DNA of 53,808 bases from a bacterium (GCA_021778415.1 JAJYCL010000021.1:1-53808); one strand, 5' to 3'. Positions 8,640 through 18,177 are shown, counted from the stretch's first letter. The notes: generated by a model from the sequence alone, not told the origin. Numbers and translations are program-made.

Positions 8640-9804
8640 CGAAGAATTTCTTGGCGCGTAAGCGCGCGTCTAATGGGCAATTCGCAAGTCGATCAACGAT
8701 GATACGGGCGGCGAGTCCGGTACCGAACGGATTCGTCATCCCCTGAAGTTCGCTGCGAAATTCCGATGAACGGGCTTTAGCTATCGCAGTTGTAATGGCA
8801 TTGGAATCTTCGTCGTCGGGGACATCGATCACGTTGATCGCTCGCGTCCGGCCATTTTGCCGAGGGCCGACATTGACAACCGGAAGTTCAAACGATGCCG
8901 CTTCGATAATTCCGCTTGAGGAATTTCCGATCATCGCACCGGCAAGTTTCATAAGGCTAAAATAGCGTAGCGTTCCAAGATTTTCAACAAGATACGCATC
9001 ACGATGCGTCGCAACAAACTCCGCAATCCGCTGATGAGCTCGTCGGCCACTTGGGTCGGCATTGGGCGCAGTAAAAATCAACTGCTCTGCCGCTTTTACC
9101 AGGGCAGCAAGCAAGGCTTCAAGTTGCTGCTCGGATCGTTCGAGTGTCAGCGTAGCTGGATGCCACGTTATCAGCAATGGGTGTTCGCTTAGCGGAATAC
9201 CGATATTCTTCGCTAGTTCGTCGCGAGTGAGTAGTGTCAGCGACTCAAGATTATCAAGCGACGGGGCACCGCTGATCGTTATGCGCCAAGGCTCTTCGCC
9301 CATGCGCCTAAGTCGCTGCCCATATTCTTCCGTCGAGACGAAATGGAGATGGGCTATTTTGCTAATGCCGTGACGAAGCGACTCGTCGAAGGCGCCCTCG
9401 GTCACTTCGCCGCCATGGATATGAGCAACGGGAATTCCGAGCGGTAATGCGGCTAGTGCCGCCGCGTGCATTTCAAACCGGTCGCCGAGAAGCACGATCA
9501 AATCCGGTGCGATTCGGTTGAACGCGTTGGCAAAACCGATAACGCCAAGCCCAATTGAGGTTGCCGTGCCAATCCGCGTATCCGAGGCGAGCGACATCTC
9601 CACACGTTCGGAAATGGCGAATCCGTCCGCTTCTATGTCGGCTGCTGTGTAGCCGAATTCCGGAGCTAAATGCATTCCGCCGACGACCAGAGCAAGGCGA
9701 AGGTCGTCCCGCCGCTCGATTTCGCGAAGAACCGGCATCAATATTCCATAGTCGGAGCGCGCGACGGTCACAACGGCAATGGTTCTCAAATGAGCATCTC
9801 CCAA
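8629..9804 (-). CDS. legG: Hydrolysing nucleotide-sugar 2-epimerase (NeuC/LegG type)
   Basis: A 391-residue member of the UDP-N-acetylglucosamine 2-epimerase family of the hydrolysing type, which releases the free 2,4-diacetamido-trideoxymannose-type sugar for condensation. The family start VVTVARSDYGILMPVLREI, the central HIHGGEVTEGAFDESLRHGI with its paired His and Glu residues, and the C-terminal GNSSSGIIEA (nucleotide-binding loop) are all present. Its gene overlaps neuB/legI by 19 bp and legH by 11 bp. The company of LegB and LegC favours the legionaminic (LegG) rather than the sialic-acid (NeuC) substrate. Confidence 0.9.
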   Translation of the reverse strand: MGDAHLRTIAVVTVARSDYGILMPVLREIERRDDLRLALVVGGMHLAPEFGYTAADIEADGFAISERVEMSLASDTRIGTATSIGLGVIGFANAFNRIAPDLIVLLGDRFEMHAAALAALPLGIPVAHIHGGEVTEGAFDESLRHGISKIAHLHFVSTEEYGQRLRRMGEEPWRITISGAPSLDNLESLTLLTRDELAKNIGIPLSEHPLLITWHPATLTLERSEQQLEALLAALVKAAEQLIFTAPNADPSGRRAHQRIAEFVATHRDAYLVENLGTLRYFSLMKLAGAMIGNSSSGIIEAASFELPVVNVGPRQNGRTRAINVIDVPDDEDSNAITTAIAKARSSEFRSELQGMTNPFGTGLAARIIVDRLANCPLDARLRAKKFFDGE

Positions 9805-10835
9805 TGCAACGTTGTGTCGGCATCGACGGCATCGCGCAGCGTTCGACCGATGACCATGTGGCGATGCGGGGGGTCGATGCCATTTCCGGGCCGTTTTAGG
9901 GTGAGATCGTCGGCGGTAAGTACCGAGCCGGATTCCAATGCTCGGGTTGTCGTTACGCTTTTGCGCGCGACAACCCGTGTTGCGAGTTCCGCTGTCGTCG
10001 GTCGCTTACGCCCGTCGCCAAGCGATTGTTCGACTTCACGAATACCACGAACGAGATCCCGAAGCTCACCTGGCTCTAAGGACGCGCGGTGGTCCGGCCC
10101 TTCAAGCTGGCGGTCGGTTGTAAAGTGCTTTTCGATGACTTTTGCGCCCAGCGCAACGGCGGCGAACGTCACGGCCGTTCCGAGCGTATGATCGGAGTAG
10201 CCGACCGGAATGAGAAAATTTTCGGCGAGCGTGCTCATTGCGCGCAAATTTACATCGATTGCTTTGGCCGGATAATCGCTAACGCAATGGAGAATGGCAA
10301 GCGGAGGGTTTCCGGCCGCGCCAATAGCTGTCACGGCCTGCTCGACTTCGCCCATCGTCGCCATCCCCGTGCTCACGATCATCGGTTTTCCTAACGTTGC
10401 AATGTAGGAAAGATAATCAAGATTCGTGAGTTCACCGGAAGGCGTTTTAAACGCCAGTACATTGAGCGAGGCGAGGAGATCGGCTGACTGCTCATCGAAC
10501 GGAGTTGATAGAAAGAGAATGGAGCGGCGTTCGCAATGCCGCATCAGCGCAACATGATCTTCAAGCGATAATTCCAATCGCTTGAGCATGTTGAATTGTG
10601 ATTCTTCCCTTCCGGTATTTTTTCGCTGATAATCAGCCTGCTGGGCCGATGCAGTGGCGAGACGCTCTGTTGTAAACGTTTGGAATTTAATTGCGTCGGC
10701 ACCGGAGTCGGCCGCTATGTCGACGAGATCATGCGCGAGCGCGAGCGATCCATTATGGTTGACCCCGGCTTCGGCAATAATAAAGCACGGTGCGTTCGCG
10801 CCAATGTCTCGATCGCCGATGCGAAACGTGCTCAT
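9786..10835 (-). CDS. legI: N-acetylneuraminate/legionaminate synthase (NeuB/LegI)
   Basis: A 349-residue NeuB-family synthase that condenses phosphoenolpyruvate with a six-carbon amino sugar to give a nine-carbon nonulosonic acid. The N-terminal TIM barrel has CFIIAEAGVNHNGSLALA and ADAIKFQTF, and the catalytic motifs FKTPSGELTN and GYSDHTLG. The C-terminal SAF/antifreeze-like domain (about 285-349) has ARKSVTTTRALESGSVLT and a terminal GRTLRDAVDADT. It overlaps ptmE by 4 bp and legG by 19 bp. Identity as LegI rather than NeuB rests on the neighbours. Confidence 0.92.
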   Translation of the reverse strand: MSTFRIGDRDIGANAPCFIIAEAGVNHNGSLALAHDLVDIAADSGADAIKFQTFTTERLATASAQQADYQRKNTGREESQFNMLKRLELSLEDHVALMRHCERRSILFLSTPFDEQSADLLASLNVLAFKTPSGELTNLDYLSYIATLGKPMIVSTGMATMGEVEQAVTAIGAAGNPPLAILHCVSDYPAKAIDVNLRAMSTLAENFLIPVGYSDHTLGTAVTFAAVALGAKVIEKHFTTDRQLEGPDHRASLEPGELRDLVRGIREVEQSLGDGRKRPTTAELATRVVARKSVTTTRALESGSVLTADDLTLKRPGNGIDPPHRHMVIGRTLRDAVDADTTLHWEMLI

Positions 10836-11977
10836 GCGTTTGGAGCAGTGCGCGCGCGAAGCTGGAGAATATCGCGTTGTGCGCGTTCGTAATCGTCATG
10901 ACGGCCGATATCGAGCCAATATTCCCGAACAGGAAAGCTTACGACCGTTTTGTTATCGTCGACCAACCGCGTTATAAGGTCGGTCATGTTCATATGTTCG
11001 TGCGCGGAGATATAGTCGTAGGTCGTTGGTTCAAGCAAATAGATGCCGGCGTTGACGAAAAATCCTACTTGCGGTTTTTCGCGCAACGAGCGGAGGTACG
11101 GCCCATCGCATTCCACGACTCCGTAGGGAACGTCGATTTCGTATCGGCGAACCGCAACCGTCATCATTGCATCATGTTCGTTGTGATAGGCGTGCATAGC
11201 ACGAAAATCGATGTCGGTGAGAATATCACCGTTGATCACGAGAAATGGCGCTGCAGGGCGTTCGAGGAGACTGAGCGCGCCGCCGGTTCCAAGAGGGCGC
11301 TCTTCGTTCACATACGAGATATTTACGCCGAAATTATCGCCGTTTCCGAAATGCGAGACGATCTGCTCGGCCCGATAGTGCGTGGTGACATTGATATCGC
11401 GTATGCCCGTCTCACGCAGTTGCGCGATGATGTGTTCCATGAGCGGCTTACCGGCAACCGGTAACATCGGTTTTGGAAGATCTTCGGTGAGGGGGCGCAA
11501 CCGCGTCCCAAATCCCCCTGCCATGACCACGGCCTGGAGCGGGGTCGGCTCATCCGGGAGCAATTCGTAAAGCGCGACAACATCGACGATGATCCCGGAT
11601 TCATCAACGAGTGGAAGTTGACGAACCGAGCGAGCGAGCATTATTTCGAGAAGTGTTTCGGGCGATGTGCCGACCGGGGCTGTTGCCGGAGCCGGATGCG
11701 GCGTCCGAGCTTTGATTGCTAACAAGCGATCGATGGGGTCGGCAAGGGCGACGTTCGCAAGCAAGCCGCGTCGAACATCGCCGTCGCTGAGGGTATTTAA
11801 AAGGCGACCGCGTTCATCGACGACGAGGGCAATATTGACCCGCGCGCTTCGATCAATGCACGCGATCGCATCGGCGACCGTGGCATGAGGAGCGAGGCAG
11901 ATGGTCTTGAGCCAGTGTTCCCCTGAGGGGTTGGAGCGTCGGATGATTGCGGAGTCCTTGAGGGCGAGTGAGGGCAA
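10832..11977 (-). CDS. ptmE: CBS-domain sugar-1-phosphate nucleotidyltransferase (PtmE-like)
   Basis: A 381-residue fusion of a CBS-domain pair (about residues 25-140; LNTLSDGDVRRGLL is typical) with a nucleotidyltransferase domain beginning at VVMAGGFGTRLRPLTEDLPKPMLP. In Campylobacter, PtmE makes GDP-glucosamine for legionaminic acid, so this gene probably supplies the nucleotide sugar for LegB. The open frame starts with TTG at 11977. No ATG or GTG lies near the expected start and no clear ribosome site is seen; an ATG at 11988 is in another frame. It leads the leg genes and overlaps legI by 4 bp, with only 44 bp to the membrane-protein gene upstream. Confidence 0.85.
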   Translation of the reverse strand: MPSLALKDSAIIRRSNPSGEHWLKTICLAPHATVADAIACIDRSARVNIALVVDERGRLLNTLSDGDVRRGLLANVALADPIDRLLAIKARTPHPAPATAPVGTSPETLLEIMLARSVRQLPLVDESGIIVDVVALYELLPDEPTPLQAVVMAGGFGTRLRPLTEDLPKPMLPVAGKPLMEHIIAQLRETGIRDINVTTHYRAEQIVSHFGNGDNFGVNISYVNEERPLGTGGALSLLERPAAPFLVINGDILTDIDFRAMHAYHNEHDAMMTVAVRRYEIDVPYGVVECDGPYLRSLREKPQVGFFVNAGIYLLEPTTYDYISAHEHMNMTDLITRLVDDNKTVVSFPVREYWLDIGRHDDYERAQRDILQLRARTAPNA

Positions 11978-12021
11978 GAGAGAGCCATGCTAGCATGGCC
12001 ACTTGGAGAGTGACAACCGCC

Positions 12022-14256
12022 TTACTGGTAAGAAACGCTGCACCAGCTGATCGCGAAATTTGCGGAGTGGAATTGCCGCGAGGTGTGGAGGTGCGGCGAG
12101 AGTCGGGAGCAGTCGGCAGGCTGGCGGTAGGTCACGTACCAGCCGGTTCCGTTCCGTAAGGCAAGGGTGCGAGCAATGTAGGTGGCTTGGCGGCTTTCCG
12201 GTAGGCCCTGGAAGAGCATTTCGGGGCCGACGGGACTCGTCGGGAGCCATGAGTGGTAGAAGATCGGCCGACCGTGCGCTGAGCGGCCGATGGGGAGAAT
12301 GAGACCCTGGCGGAGTTCCGTCCAATAATCCCTATTCGGGAAAAGCACGCGATCGGTCGGCTTCACGCCGGCTCGAATGAGCAGCGCCTGCAGCTCAGGG
12401 CTCATGTGCGGCGCGCGAGCGAGAGCATTCCAACGCCATCCGGGGAGCAAGGGAAACGTCATCGTGCCGATGTGCCCGGCTTGCGCCAGGAGCGTTGACA
12501 AAGCGAGGACGAGCGTCGGCGCGAAGCTGAGCCGGGTGATCAGCGGGACGAGTCCGTTCGGCCAGCCCTCCCGGGAACAAAAAATCACAAGAGCGAGAAC
12601 CGATGCGTGGACGCCGAGTATGAGGGCAATGTATTCATCGAGCGGTTCTAAAGCAAAATAACTGCAGGCCACCCAGGCGGCCAACCAACTTGCCACAAGC
12701 AATGGAACAAGCGTCCATCGTTTCCCAACGATTGCCGCAATACCCAATGTGCCCGCAGCTCCCAGCGTGAGGATAAGCGTCCAACCGGCGCCGTAGGCCT
12801 GGACGTAAAAAATCGAGCGAATTTTCCCGGCGGCAAAGAAACCCGCATACTCGATGAACGAATACCAATCGGGCCCGTGTCCGAGAGCGTGGCGATAGTA
12901 GAGCGAGATTCCAGCTAGCGCCAGTGGAGGCAGCACGGCAAGCGGCCACACCCGACGGATGAGGCGGCCAAAAAAGGCGGGGACACTCGACGGTGGAGCG
13001 GGCGTTGTCAGCGCATCCGTCATGAGATAGCCGAGCCACACGACCGTCACCCAGGCTCCAACTTCAAATGACCAGAGAAGCGAGAGAAGCCAGATGCCAT
13101 GCCCGCACCAGCGGAGGAGATGCACGTGTTGAATCCGCGCTCGGTTGAGATAGAGAGCAAAAATTGTCGCTAGGATTGCATCGATCCAAAAAAAACGTAG
13201 GCCGCCTTGCGGATATAAACGCGAACTAAATCCGTAGCGAACGATGCCATCGTTCAGAAGAAGTGCGATCGGCATTGCGATTGCAAACAGTAGGTTCGTC
13301 CATCCCGTTCGCCCGTAGCGCAAAACAAAAAATATAAATGTTGCTTGAAGGGTGAGAAAAATTCCCGTGAGCTCATAGGTTGCTTGCCACGCATTGCTCG
13401 CCGGGAAAAATGCCAGCGTCAATATCGAGAGAAAACCATAGAGTGAGGGAACATTCCAAAGAAGCCAATTCCCATCATGGACGGATTGTGCGACGTCGGC
13501 AAAATCGCTTCGATGAAACGGTATCCAATTCGCGAAAAGGAGATCGGTGCGGAATGCGAACGCGGCGAACACGAACATGGCCGCAATAAGGATCCATCGC
13601 GGGTTCATGGTTCGCGGCCTATTTCGTGCGCCGTCGGTTAATTCGATGATTGTTAGCGCAAAGGCGATGAGAAAGGCCGGAATTGCGAATCCATAGGGCG
13701 GGGAAACATTGAGAAGAAAATCGCCGACGTGGGTATAGGTGAGACCGCTACCGAGTGCCCAGGTGACGATACTGAGTACGATAATCGGCCATGTTGCAAT
13801 TCGGCGAAGTTCCGGTCGCACAGCGACTATTGCCGACGCTTGCAGCGCTGCGATTGCGAGGATGTAGAGTCGATGATCGAGCTTAAGGAGAATGAGCGCG
13901 GTGAGGAGATAGGCTAACCATCCGAACTTCGCGAGGAACCCGAGAAGCGAACCCGCGATTGAAACCGAGGTTCGCTTCGGTTCCGGTCCATCGATGGAGA
14001 CGTCAAAAAAATCGATTCTGACGACGCGCGTTATCCACATGCGAACGGGCCGAAAAAATGTGAATAGGGCTGCGCCAATGGCGCAAAATGCGATGAGCGC
14101 AAATTCGGCAAGCAGTTGTTTGGTGAACATCCATCCGTAGGCACCAAGTTGAATGCGCACGGCGAGCGTTATCGCTAGGAGAACGGCAATCAGCCAGCCG
14201 GTGTAGGCAAAATACAGCGAACCATCGGCTTGAACGTTTTTCTTGGGTCTGTGCAT
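12022..14256 (-). CDS. Large polytopic membrane protein of glycan cluster, unknown function
   Basis: A 744-residue integral membrane protein with more than a dozen hydrophobic stretches. Short charged loops separate them, and a C-terminal soluble tail of about 130 residues follows. The segment DGNWLLWNVPSLYGFLSIL after the first third, followed by GGLRFFWIDAI, resembles uncharacterised membrane proteins of polysaccharide loci. I recognise no catalytic signature with certainty. It starts 3 bp after the stop of a second glycosyltransferase-like membrane gene (coding order on minus), so the pair are probably co-translated. A role in assembling or transferring the surface glycan is inferred from context. 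Confidence 0.7.
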   Translation of the reverse strand: MHRPKKNVQADGSLYFAYTGWLIAVLLAITLAVRIQLGAYGWMFTKQLLAEFALIAFCAIGAALFTFFRPVRMWITRVVRIDFFDVSIDGPEPKRTSVSIAGSLLGFLAKFGWLAYLLTALILLKLDHRLYILAIAALQASAIVAVRPELRRIATWPIIVLSIVTWALGSGLTYTHVGDFLLNVSPPYGFAIPAFLIAFALTIIELTDGARNRPRTMNPRWILIAAMFVFAAFAFRTDLLFANWIPFHRSDFADVAQSVHDGNWLLWNVPSLYGFLSILTLAFFPASNAWQATYELTGIFLTLQATFIFFVLRYGRTGWTNLLFAIAMPIALLLNDGIVRYGFSSRLYPQGGLRFFWIDAILATIFALYLNRARIQHVHLLRWCGHGIWLLSLLWSFEVGAWVTVVWLGYLMTDALTTPAPPSSVPAFFGRLIRRVWPLAVLPPLALAGISLYYRHALGHGPDWYSFIEYAGFFAAGKIRSIFYVQAYGAGWTLILTLGAAGTLGIAAIVGKRWTLVPLLVASWLAAWVACSYFALEPLDEYIALILGVHASVLALVIFCSREGWPNGLVPLITRLSFAPTLVLALSTLLAQAGHIGTMTFPLLPGWRWNALARAPHMSPELQALLIRAGVKPTDRVLFPNRDYWTELRQGLILPIGRSAHGRPIFYHSWLPTSPVGPEMLFQGLPESRQATYIARTLALRNGTGWYVTYRQPADCSRLSPHLHTSRQFHSANFAISWCSVSYQ

Positions 14257-14259
14257 CTG

Positions 14260-16281
14260 CTATCGCCCTTTGTGGATCATCGGCGTAATCACAAAGGTTG
14301 CCGGTTCAATCATCACCCGCCGTCCACGCGGAACATCGCGTTCGTACCGGGATGTTAGCGGGGTAAGATTCCCCGCTGGAGCATCGGTGCGAAAGAATAC
14401 GGCAATGGGCAGTCGTTGCGAGGATGGTGCGTGGAGCCTAATCGAAAATGTTGTGAGCACCGTTGAAATCGGAATGCGTTGCGTTGTTCCTTGCGACGTA
14501 ACCCAAAGGGAGCCCGGCCCCGTTGCAATTGCTTGAAGCGTCGCGTCGATTGTTTCGGGCGAACACGCACTGGGCTTGATGACGAGTGTCCCCGCCTTTG
14601 CAAAATACCATTTCGGATAGTACGTGGGAGAGTAATTCAGCCCGCTTGGCCGTGGTTCGGGGGAGTCCAGATGATAGCCAACCGGTGCTCCTTGGGAAAA
14701 TCCGCCCGTCCAATGGATCGTTGGTCGATCTTCAACAAAGGCGGCTTCCGGCACGACGGCACCGCACGTTCGTCGTGCGACGAGCCGCCAGCCATCGGAG
14801 AGCGGATCGGCCGTGATTGTGACTCCGATCTTCGGCTCCACGGCTTCGGTCATCGCATCGGCAATGGGAGTGTACCCGAGAGCGTGGTCAACACCGGGGG
14901 GTTGCGTGTTTCCTTTGGCGACGTGCGCGAGGATAAGCGGTAATTTTTCATCGTTGCGAACGCGGAATATCCAAACGTTACGATGATCCGTGCCTCCTGC
15001 GTTGCGCCGTATTTCCAAAGAGAACCGGCGTTTGGAATAGTGGTACAGGAGATAGCGCAGGTTGGCGATGTCATGCCCGTCATCAAAGGGCGCAATATTT
15101 TTTAGCGTTACGAGAAGATGTGCGTGTGGTGGAAGCGCGGCGAAAAAATGCGCACTCCCGGCGCGTTCTACGATGGAGCGAAGACGATCCGAGCGGTGAA
15201 AATGTTGCAAAGCGATGGCGTCCACGCGGAGATTCCCATAGGCCGCTACGAGAAAAAACAGTGCAGCAAGCGTTGGTAGTATGCGTGACATTGCCCCGAA
15301 ACCCTTATGGAGGCGAAGGAAGATCAATGCCAGGACGAATCCGAGTCCAAAATATTCGAAGTAGACGCCATCGAAGGCTTGACCGATTGGGACTTGTTGG
15401 TGCCATGTACTGGGGTCGTTGATAAGCAATGCCGGGACGATCCAACAACTAAGGCCAACGACATATGCAGGCGTTTGCCCAAACGTCGTGTCGTCTTTTC
15501 TTGCACGAAATGCTAACCACGTGGCGACGAGGAGTGCTCCTAGTAGGACCCATCCGAGCATCGAGATCGGAGGAATCGTGATGAATCGATCATCAACGTA
15601 TCGCCAGCCGGTTGGGCCGAAGTGGTAGAGTGCCGGGACGTGCCCGATAAGCACGTTTGAGTCGGCACGGAACGATGTCGGTAAAGCGGAAAAAATGCCG
15701 AGCGCAACGTCGCGTACATAGGCCGCTCCTCGTAACCATGGAAGAGCGTTTGGCGTTACCGCGTAACTTCCGGCGACCGTCGCGAGAGAGAGCACGGCAA
15801 GCGTCGCGCCGGCACGAAAAAATGCTCGTGATTGCAGCGCCGTGGCAGAGAAAATGACGGCGAGGATTATCGCATACGGTGTCGTTAGTCCGGCGAGCAC
15901 TGTGGCGGCGATGGCGAGCACGAAATCACGGCGATAGTGCCGTTCCGTGTAACGTTGCCAACGATCAAGAGCGTAAAATATCGTGCACGCGGCCCACGGA
16001 AGAATGAGTGACGTTCCGATAACCGGATCGTGGGGAGAGCGAAATTGCCAGCACGCGAGCGTGAAAAGCACCGCGAGCAGGGCAACCGAGCGTGAGGAGC
16101 ACGTTCGCGCAACGATACGACCGAAGAGTACGAACGACGTCAGGATTAGGGCGAATTGTAGAGCTTTTACCACGCGCAGTGATGAGTCGATAAACCAAAG
16201 AGCGAGCGGAAGACTCGCTAGCGGGAAGCCGCCGTGAACCCTCGACCAAAAGCCGTGCAGGAGCCCATAGACGTGCCACAT
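14260..16281 (-). CDS. Glycosyltransferase-like (GT-C type) membrane protein; true start upstream
   Basis: A 673-residue protein: roughly ten N-terminal hydrophobic segments and a large C-terminal soluble domain (after about residue 360), the layout of GT-C lipid-linked-sugar transferases. The ATG at 16281 is the first standard start, but the open frame continues 59 codons upstream to a stop at 16459-16461. That extension encodes a convincing first membrane segment (YYLLIILGLAALRFLPLFW) and an acidic FGDADQIF loop, as GT-C enzymes have. No ATG, GTG or TTG lies in the extension, so either a CTG (for example at 16437) is used or the start has been lost. The function is inferred from topology and neighbours. 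Confidence 0.65.
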   Translation of the reverse strand: MWHVYGLLHGFWSRVHGGFPLASLPLALWFIDSSLRVVKALQFALILTSFVLFGRIVARTCSSRSVALLAVLFTLACWQFRSPHDPVIGTSLILPWAACTIFYALDRWQRYTERHYRRDFVLAIAATVLAGLTTPYAIILAVIFSATALQSRAFFRAGATLAVLSLATVAGSYAVTPNALPWLRGAAYVRDVALGIFSALPTSFRADSNVLIGHVPALYHFGPTGWRYVDDRFITIPPISMLGWVLLGALLVATWLAFRARKDDTTFGQTPAYVVGLSCWIVPALLINDPSTWHQQVPIGQAFDGVYFEYFGLGFVLALIFLRLHKGFGAMSRILPTLAALFFLVAAYGNLRVDAIALQHFHRSDRLRSIVERAGSAHFFAALPPHAHLLVTLKNIAPFDDGHDIANLRYLLYHYSKRRFSLEIRRNAGGTDHRNVWIFRVRNDEKLPLILAHVAKGNTQPPGVDHALGYTPIADAMTEAVEPKIGVTITADPLSDGWRLVARRTCGAVVPEAAFVEDRPTIHWTGGFSQGAPVGYHLDSPEPRPSGLNYSPTYYPKWYFAKAGTLVIKPSACSPETIDATLQAIATGPGSLWVTSQGTTQRIPISTVLTTFSIRLHAPSSQRLPIAVFFRTDAPAGNLTPLTSRYERDVPRGRRVMIEPATFVITPMIHKGR

Positions 16282-16438
16282 GTCCGTCTGGGTGTACGCG
16301 GGGATGATACTGACATGTGCAAAAATTTGGTCGGCATCTCCAAATGCCGACCAAAAGAGCGGTAAAAACCGTAACGCTGCGAGCCCGAGAATGATGAGGA
16401 GATAATATCTCGTCAGGCCATCTAGGCGTTGGCGCAGA

Positions 16439-16894
16439 CTAGAAAGTTTGAACGTTCTTTACTCCTGCGGCACGCAATTTTGCATCGACGTCGTCGGCGG
16501 CCGGATAGGCCACAACGGTGCGGCCGTCGCTAAGCGCATCGAAGTAGTTTTGGATCTGGTCCGGCGGGATCGGAAGACCCGCGATCGAGCCGACGGGGCC
16601 GCCGTGGGAGAAATCGGCGAAGTCCAAGTGGCGCCCGCCGATGCCGGGGACGGCAGTACCGCCGGAATCCGTCATCATGCCTGTGCCACGAGTAAGATCG
16701 TCTGCGAAGTCGTTGGAATCTTGGGCGCGCCCAACATGGACGAAATCCAGCACGGAGAGATCATGGTCGGCGGTTTGATCGCATTTGGTGACCACCGTGA
16801 AGCTCTTGGCATCGAGGCCCGTCTGGGCGAGAGCGGTTTCAATTGCTTTGGGGTCGGATTCCGGGAGAATGCCGACAATCATATTCTGCGCCAC
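16439..16894 (-). CDS. Hypothetical protein, general-stress (YflT/17M)-like
   Basis: A 151-residue soluble protein starting at GTG 16894 with a good ribosome site (GGAGG about 6 bases upstream). The C-terminal segment GLPIPPDQIQNYFDALSDGRTVVAYPA has the pattern Gly-x-Pro...Tyr...Gly-x-x-hydrophobic seen in general-stress 17M/YflT-type domains, where one end of the protein detects or binds a small partner. The middle is rich in Gly and Asp. The gene lies between the aminotransferase and the glycan membrane proteins in the same orientation. I do not assign a function. Confidence 0.6.
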   Translation of the reverse strand: MAQNMIVGILPESDPKAIETALAQTGLDAKSFTVVTKCDQTADHDLSVLDFVHVGRAQDSNDFADDLTRGTGMMTDSGGTAVPGIGGRHLDFADFSHGGPVGSIAGLPIPPDQIQNYFDALSDGRTVVAYPAADDVDAKLRAAGVKNVQTF

Positions 16895-16917
16895 GGGGTC
16901 CTCCGAAAAAAAACAGA

Positions 16918-18135
16918 CTAACGAGTTGCGCCCGCGATGGTTCGCACGGCGTGAGCCAGGCGTTCTATTCCTACGGCAATCTTCTCCTCCCCACTATTCG
17001 AGAAGTTTAAGCGCATGCCGTCGGTGCGCTCACGGTGCGCAAAGAAACTGACCCCCGGAACGAATACGACATTGCTTTGGCTTGCCAATGCCAGTAAATC
17101 TGCGGTATCGACGCCCTCGATTTCGCACCAAAGAAACATGCCGCCATCGGGCCGATTAAACGTCACGCCCTCCGGCATCTCGCGCGCGAGCGCGCTCACC
17201 ATCGCGTCGCGGCGTTTGCGATACGTCTCGCGAATCGACTCGATGTGACGGATAAATGCCGCATCATCGTTCACATACTGGGCAAAGACATATTGCGAAA
17301 GCGAACTCGCGTGCAGATCGGCGCCTTGCTTGGCGAGCACGAGCTTATCGAGAATGTCGTGATCTTTCGTGGCAATCCAGGCGACGCGCAAGCCGGGAGC
17401 CATGAGTTTACTTGCCGTGCCCGAGTAAATAATTGGCGAGGAGGAGTTCCATGAAATGAGCGGCGGATGTTCGATGCCATCGAAGTGAAGCGCAGCATAG
17501 GCGTCATCTTCGATAAGCGGCACATCGAAGCGCTCGCAAATGCGGACGATCGCTTCACGCCGATCATGCGCAAGCAATCGGCCCGTCGGATTTTGAAAAT
17601 TGGGAACGATGTACACGAATTTCGGCAGCGGGTTGGCATGGGCCAGCGCGTGTTCGAGTGCATCCGGTAACATGCCATGCTCGTCGATGGCAACGCTGAG
17701 ATAGCGCGCCTGGTAGGCATCGAAGGCTTGAATGGCACCCAAGTACGACGGGCACTCCAGCGCTACGTGATCTCCCGGATCCAAAAAGAGTTTGCCCAGC
17801 AAATCCAGCCCCTGCTGCGAGCCGCTGACAATGATCACATCTTCGCGGCTAAACGATTGCCCCGAGCGCTTGGTGAGCCAGTTCGCAACCCATTCGCGCA
17901 GTTCGGGGATGCCTTCGGTGACGCTATATTGCAGCGCAGCGGCCCCGCGCTCGCGCATGACCTCTACGGCAATTTCACCGATCCGTTGCGTGGGGAAAAG
18001 TTCCGGTGCGGGCAGACCGCCGGCGAAGGAGATCACTTCCGGGCGGCCCGTCACCTTGAGCATTTCGCGGATTGTCGAGGCCCGCATGCGGGCAGTGCGC
18101 TCGGCAAAGCGAGCGGAACGGGCCAGGGTTGTCAT
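16918..18135 (-). CDS. PLP-dependent aminotransferase, 2-aminoadipate/LysN-like (fold type I)
   Basis: A 405-residue class I/II aminotransferase resembling 2-aminoadipate transaminase LysN and the catalytic half of MocR proteins, but without the GntR DNA-binding domain. FAGGLPAPELFP near residue 38, YSVTEGIPELREW, NFQNPTGRL and the PLP lysine motif SGTASKLMAPGLR mark the family. It acts on aromatic, branched or dicarboxylic amino acids in known members. TAATCT, a possible -10 element, lies 7 bases before the ATG, so the transcript could be leaderless. It heads the minus-strand run but is separated by 24 bp from the next gene and may not belong to the glycan pathway. Confidence 0.82.
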   Translation of the reverse strand: MTTLARSARFAERTARMRASTIREMLKVTGRPEVISFAGGLPAPELFPTQRIGEIAVEVMRERGAAALQYSVTEGIPELREWVANWLTKRSGQSFSREDVIIVSGSQQGLDLLGKLFLDPGDHVALECPSYLGAIQAFDAYQARYLSVAIDEHGMLPDALEHALAHANPLPKFVYIVPNFQNPTGRLLAHDRREAIVRICERFDVPLIEDDAYAALHFDGIEHPPLISWNSSSPIIYSGTASKLMAPGLRVAWIATKDHDILDKLVLAKQGADLHASSLSQYVFAQYVNDDAAFIRHIESIRETYRKRRDAMVSALAREMPEGVTFNRPDGGMFLWCEIEGVDTADLLALASQSNVVFVPGVSFFAHRERTDGMRLNFSNSGEEKIAVGIERLAHAVRTIAGATR

Positions 18136-18157
18136 GCGAGCAAGATTAGGCGCGAGG

Positions 18158-18177
18158 CATCGGAGGTCCGCTCAAGG
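18158..18177 (+). repeat. 20-bp direct repeat, left copy flanking vapBC
   Basis: Perfect 20-base copy of the sequence at 18988-19007, in the same orientation. It lies just upstream of the aminotransferase start. Read on the minus strand it encodes LSGPPM followed by PRA and a stop, a plausible alternative end of the membrane-protein gene found at the right copy. Confidence 0.85.

Noticed and set aside
11797-11988. ATG at 11988 as the ptmE start
   Set aside because: It is in a different frame from the CBS-nucleotidyltransferase protein and gives a sequence without family features.
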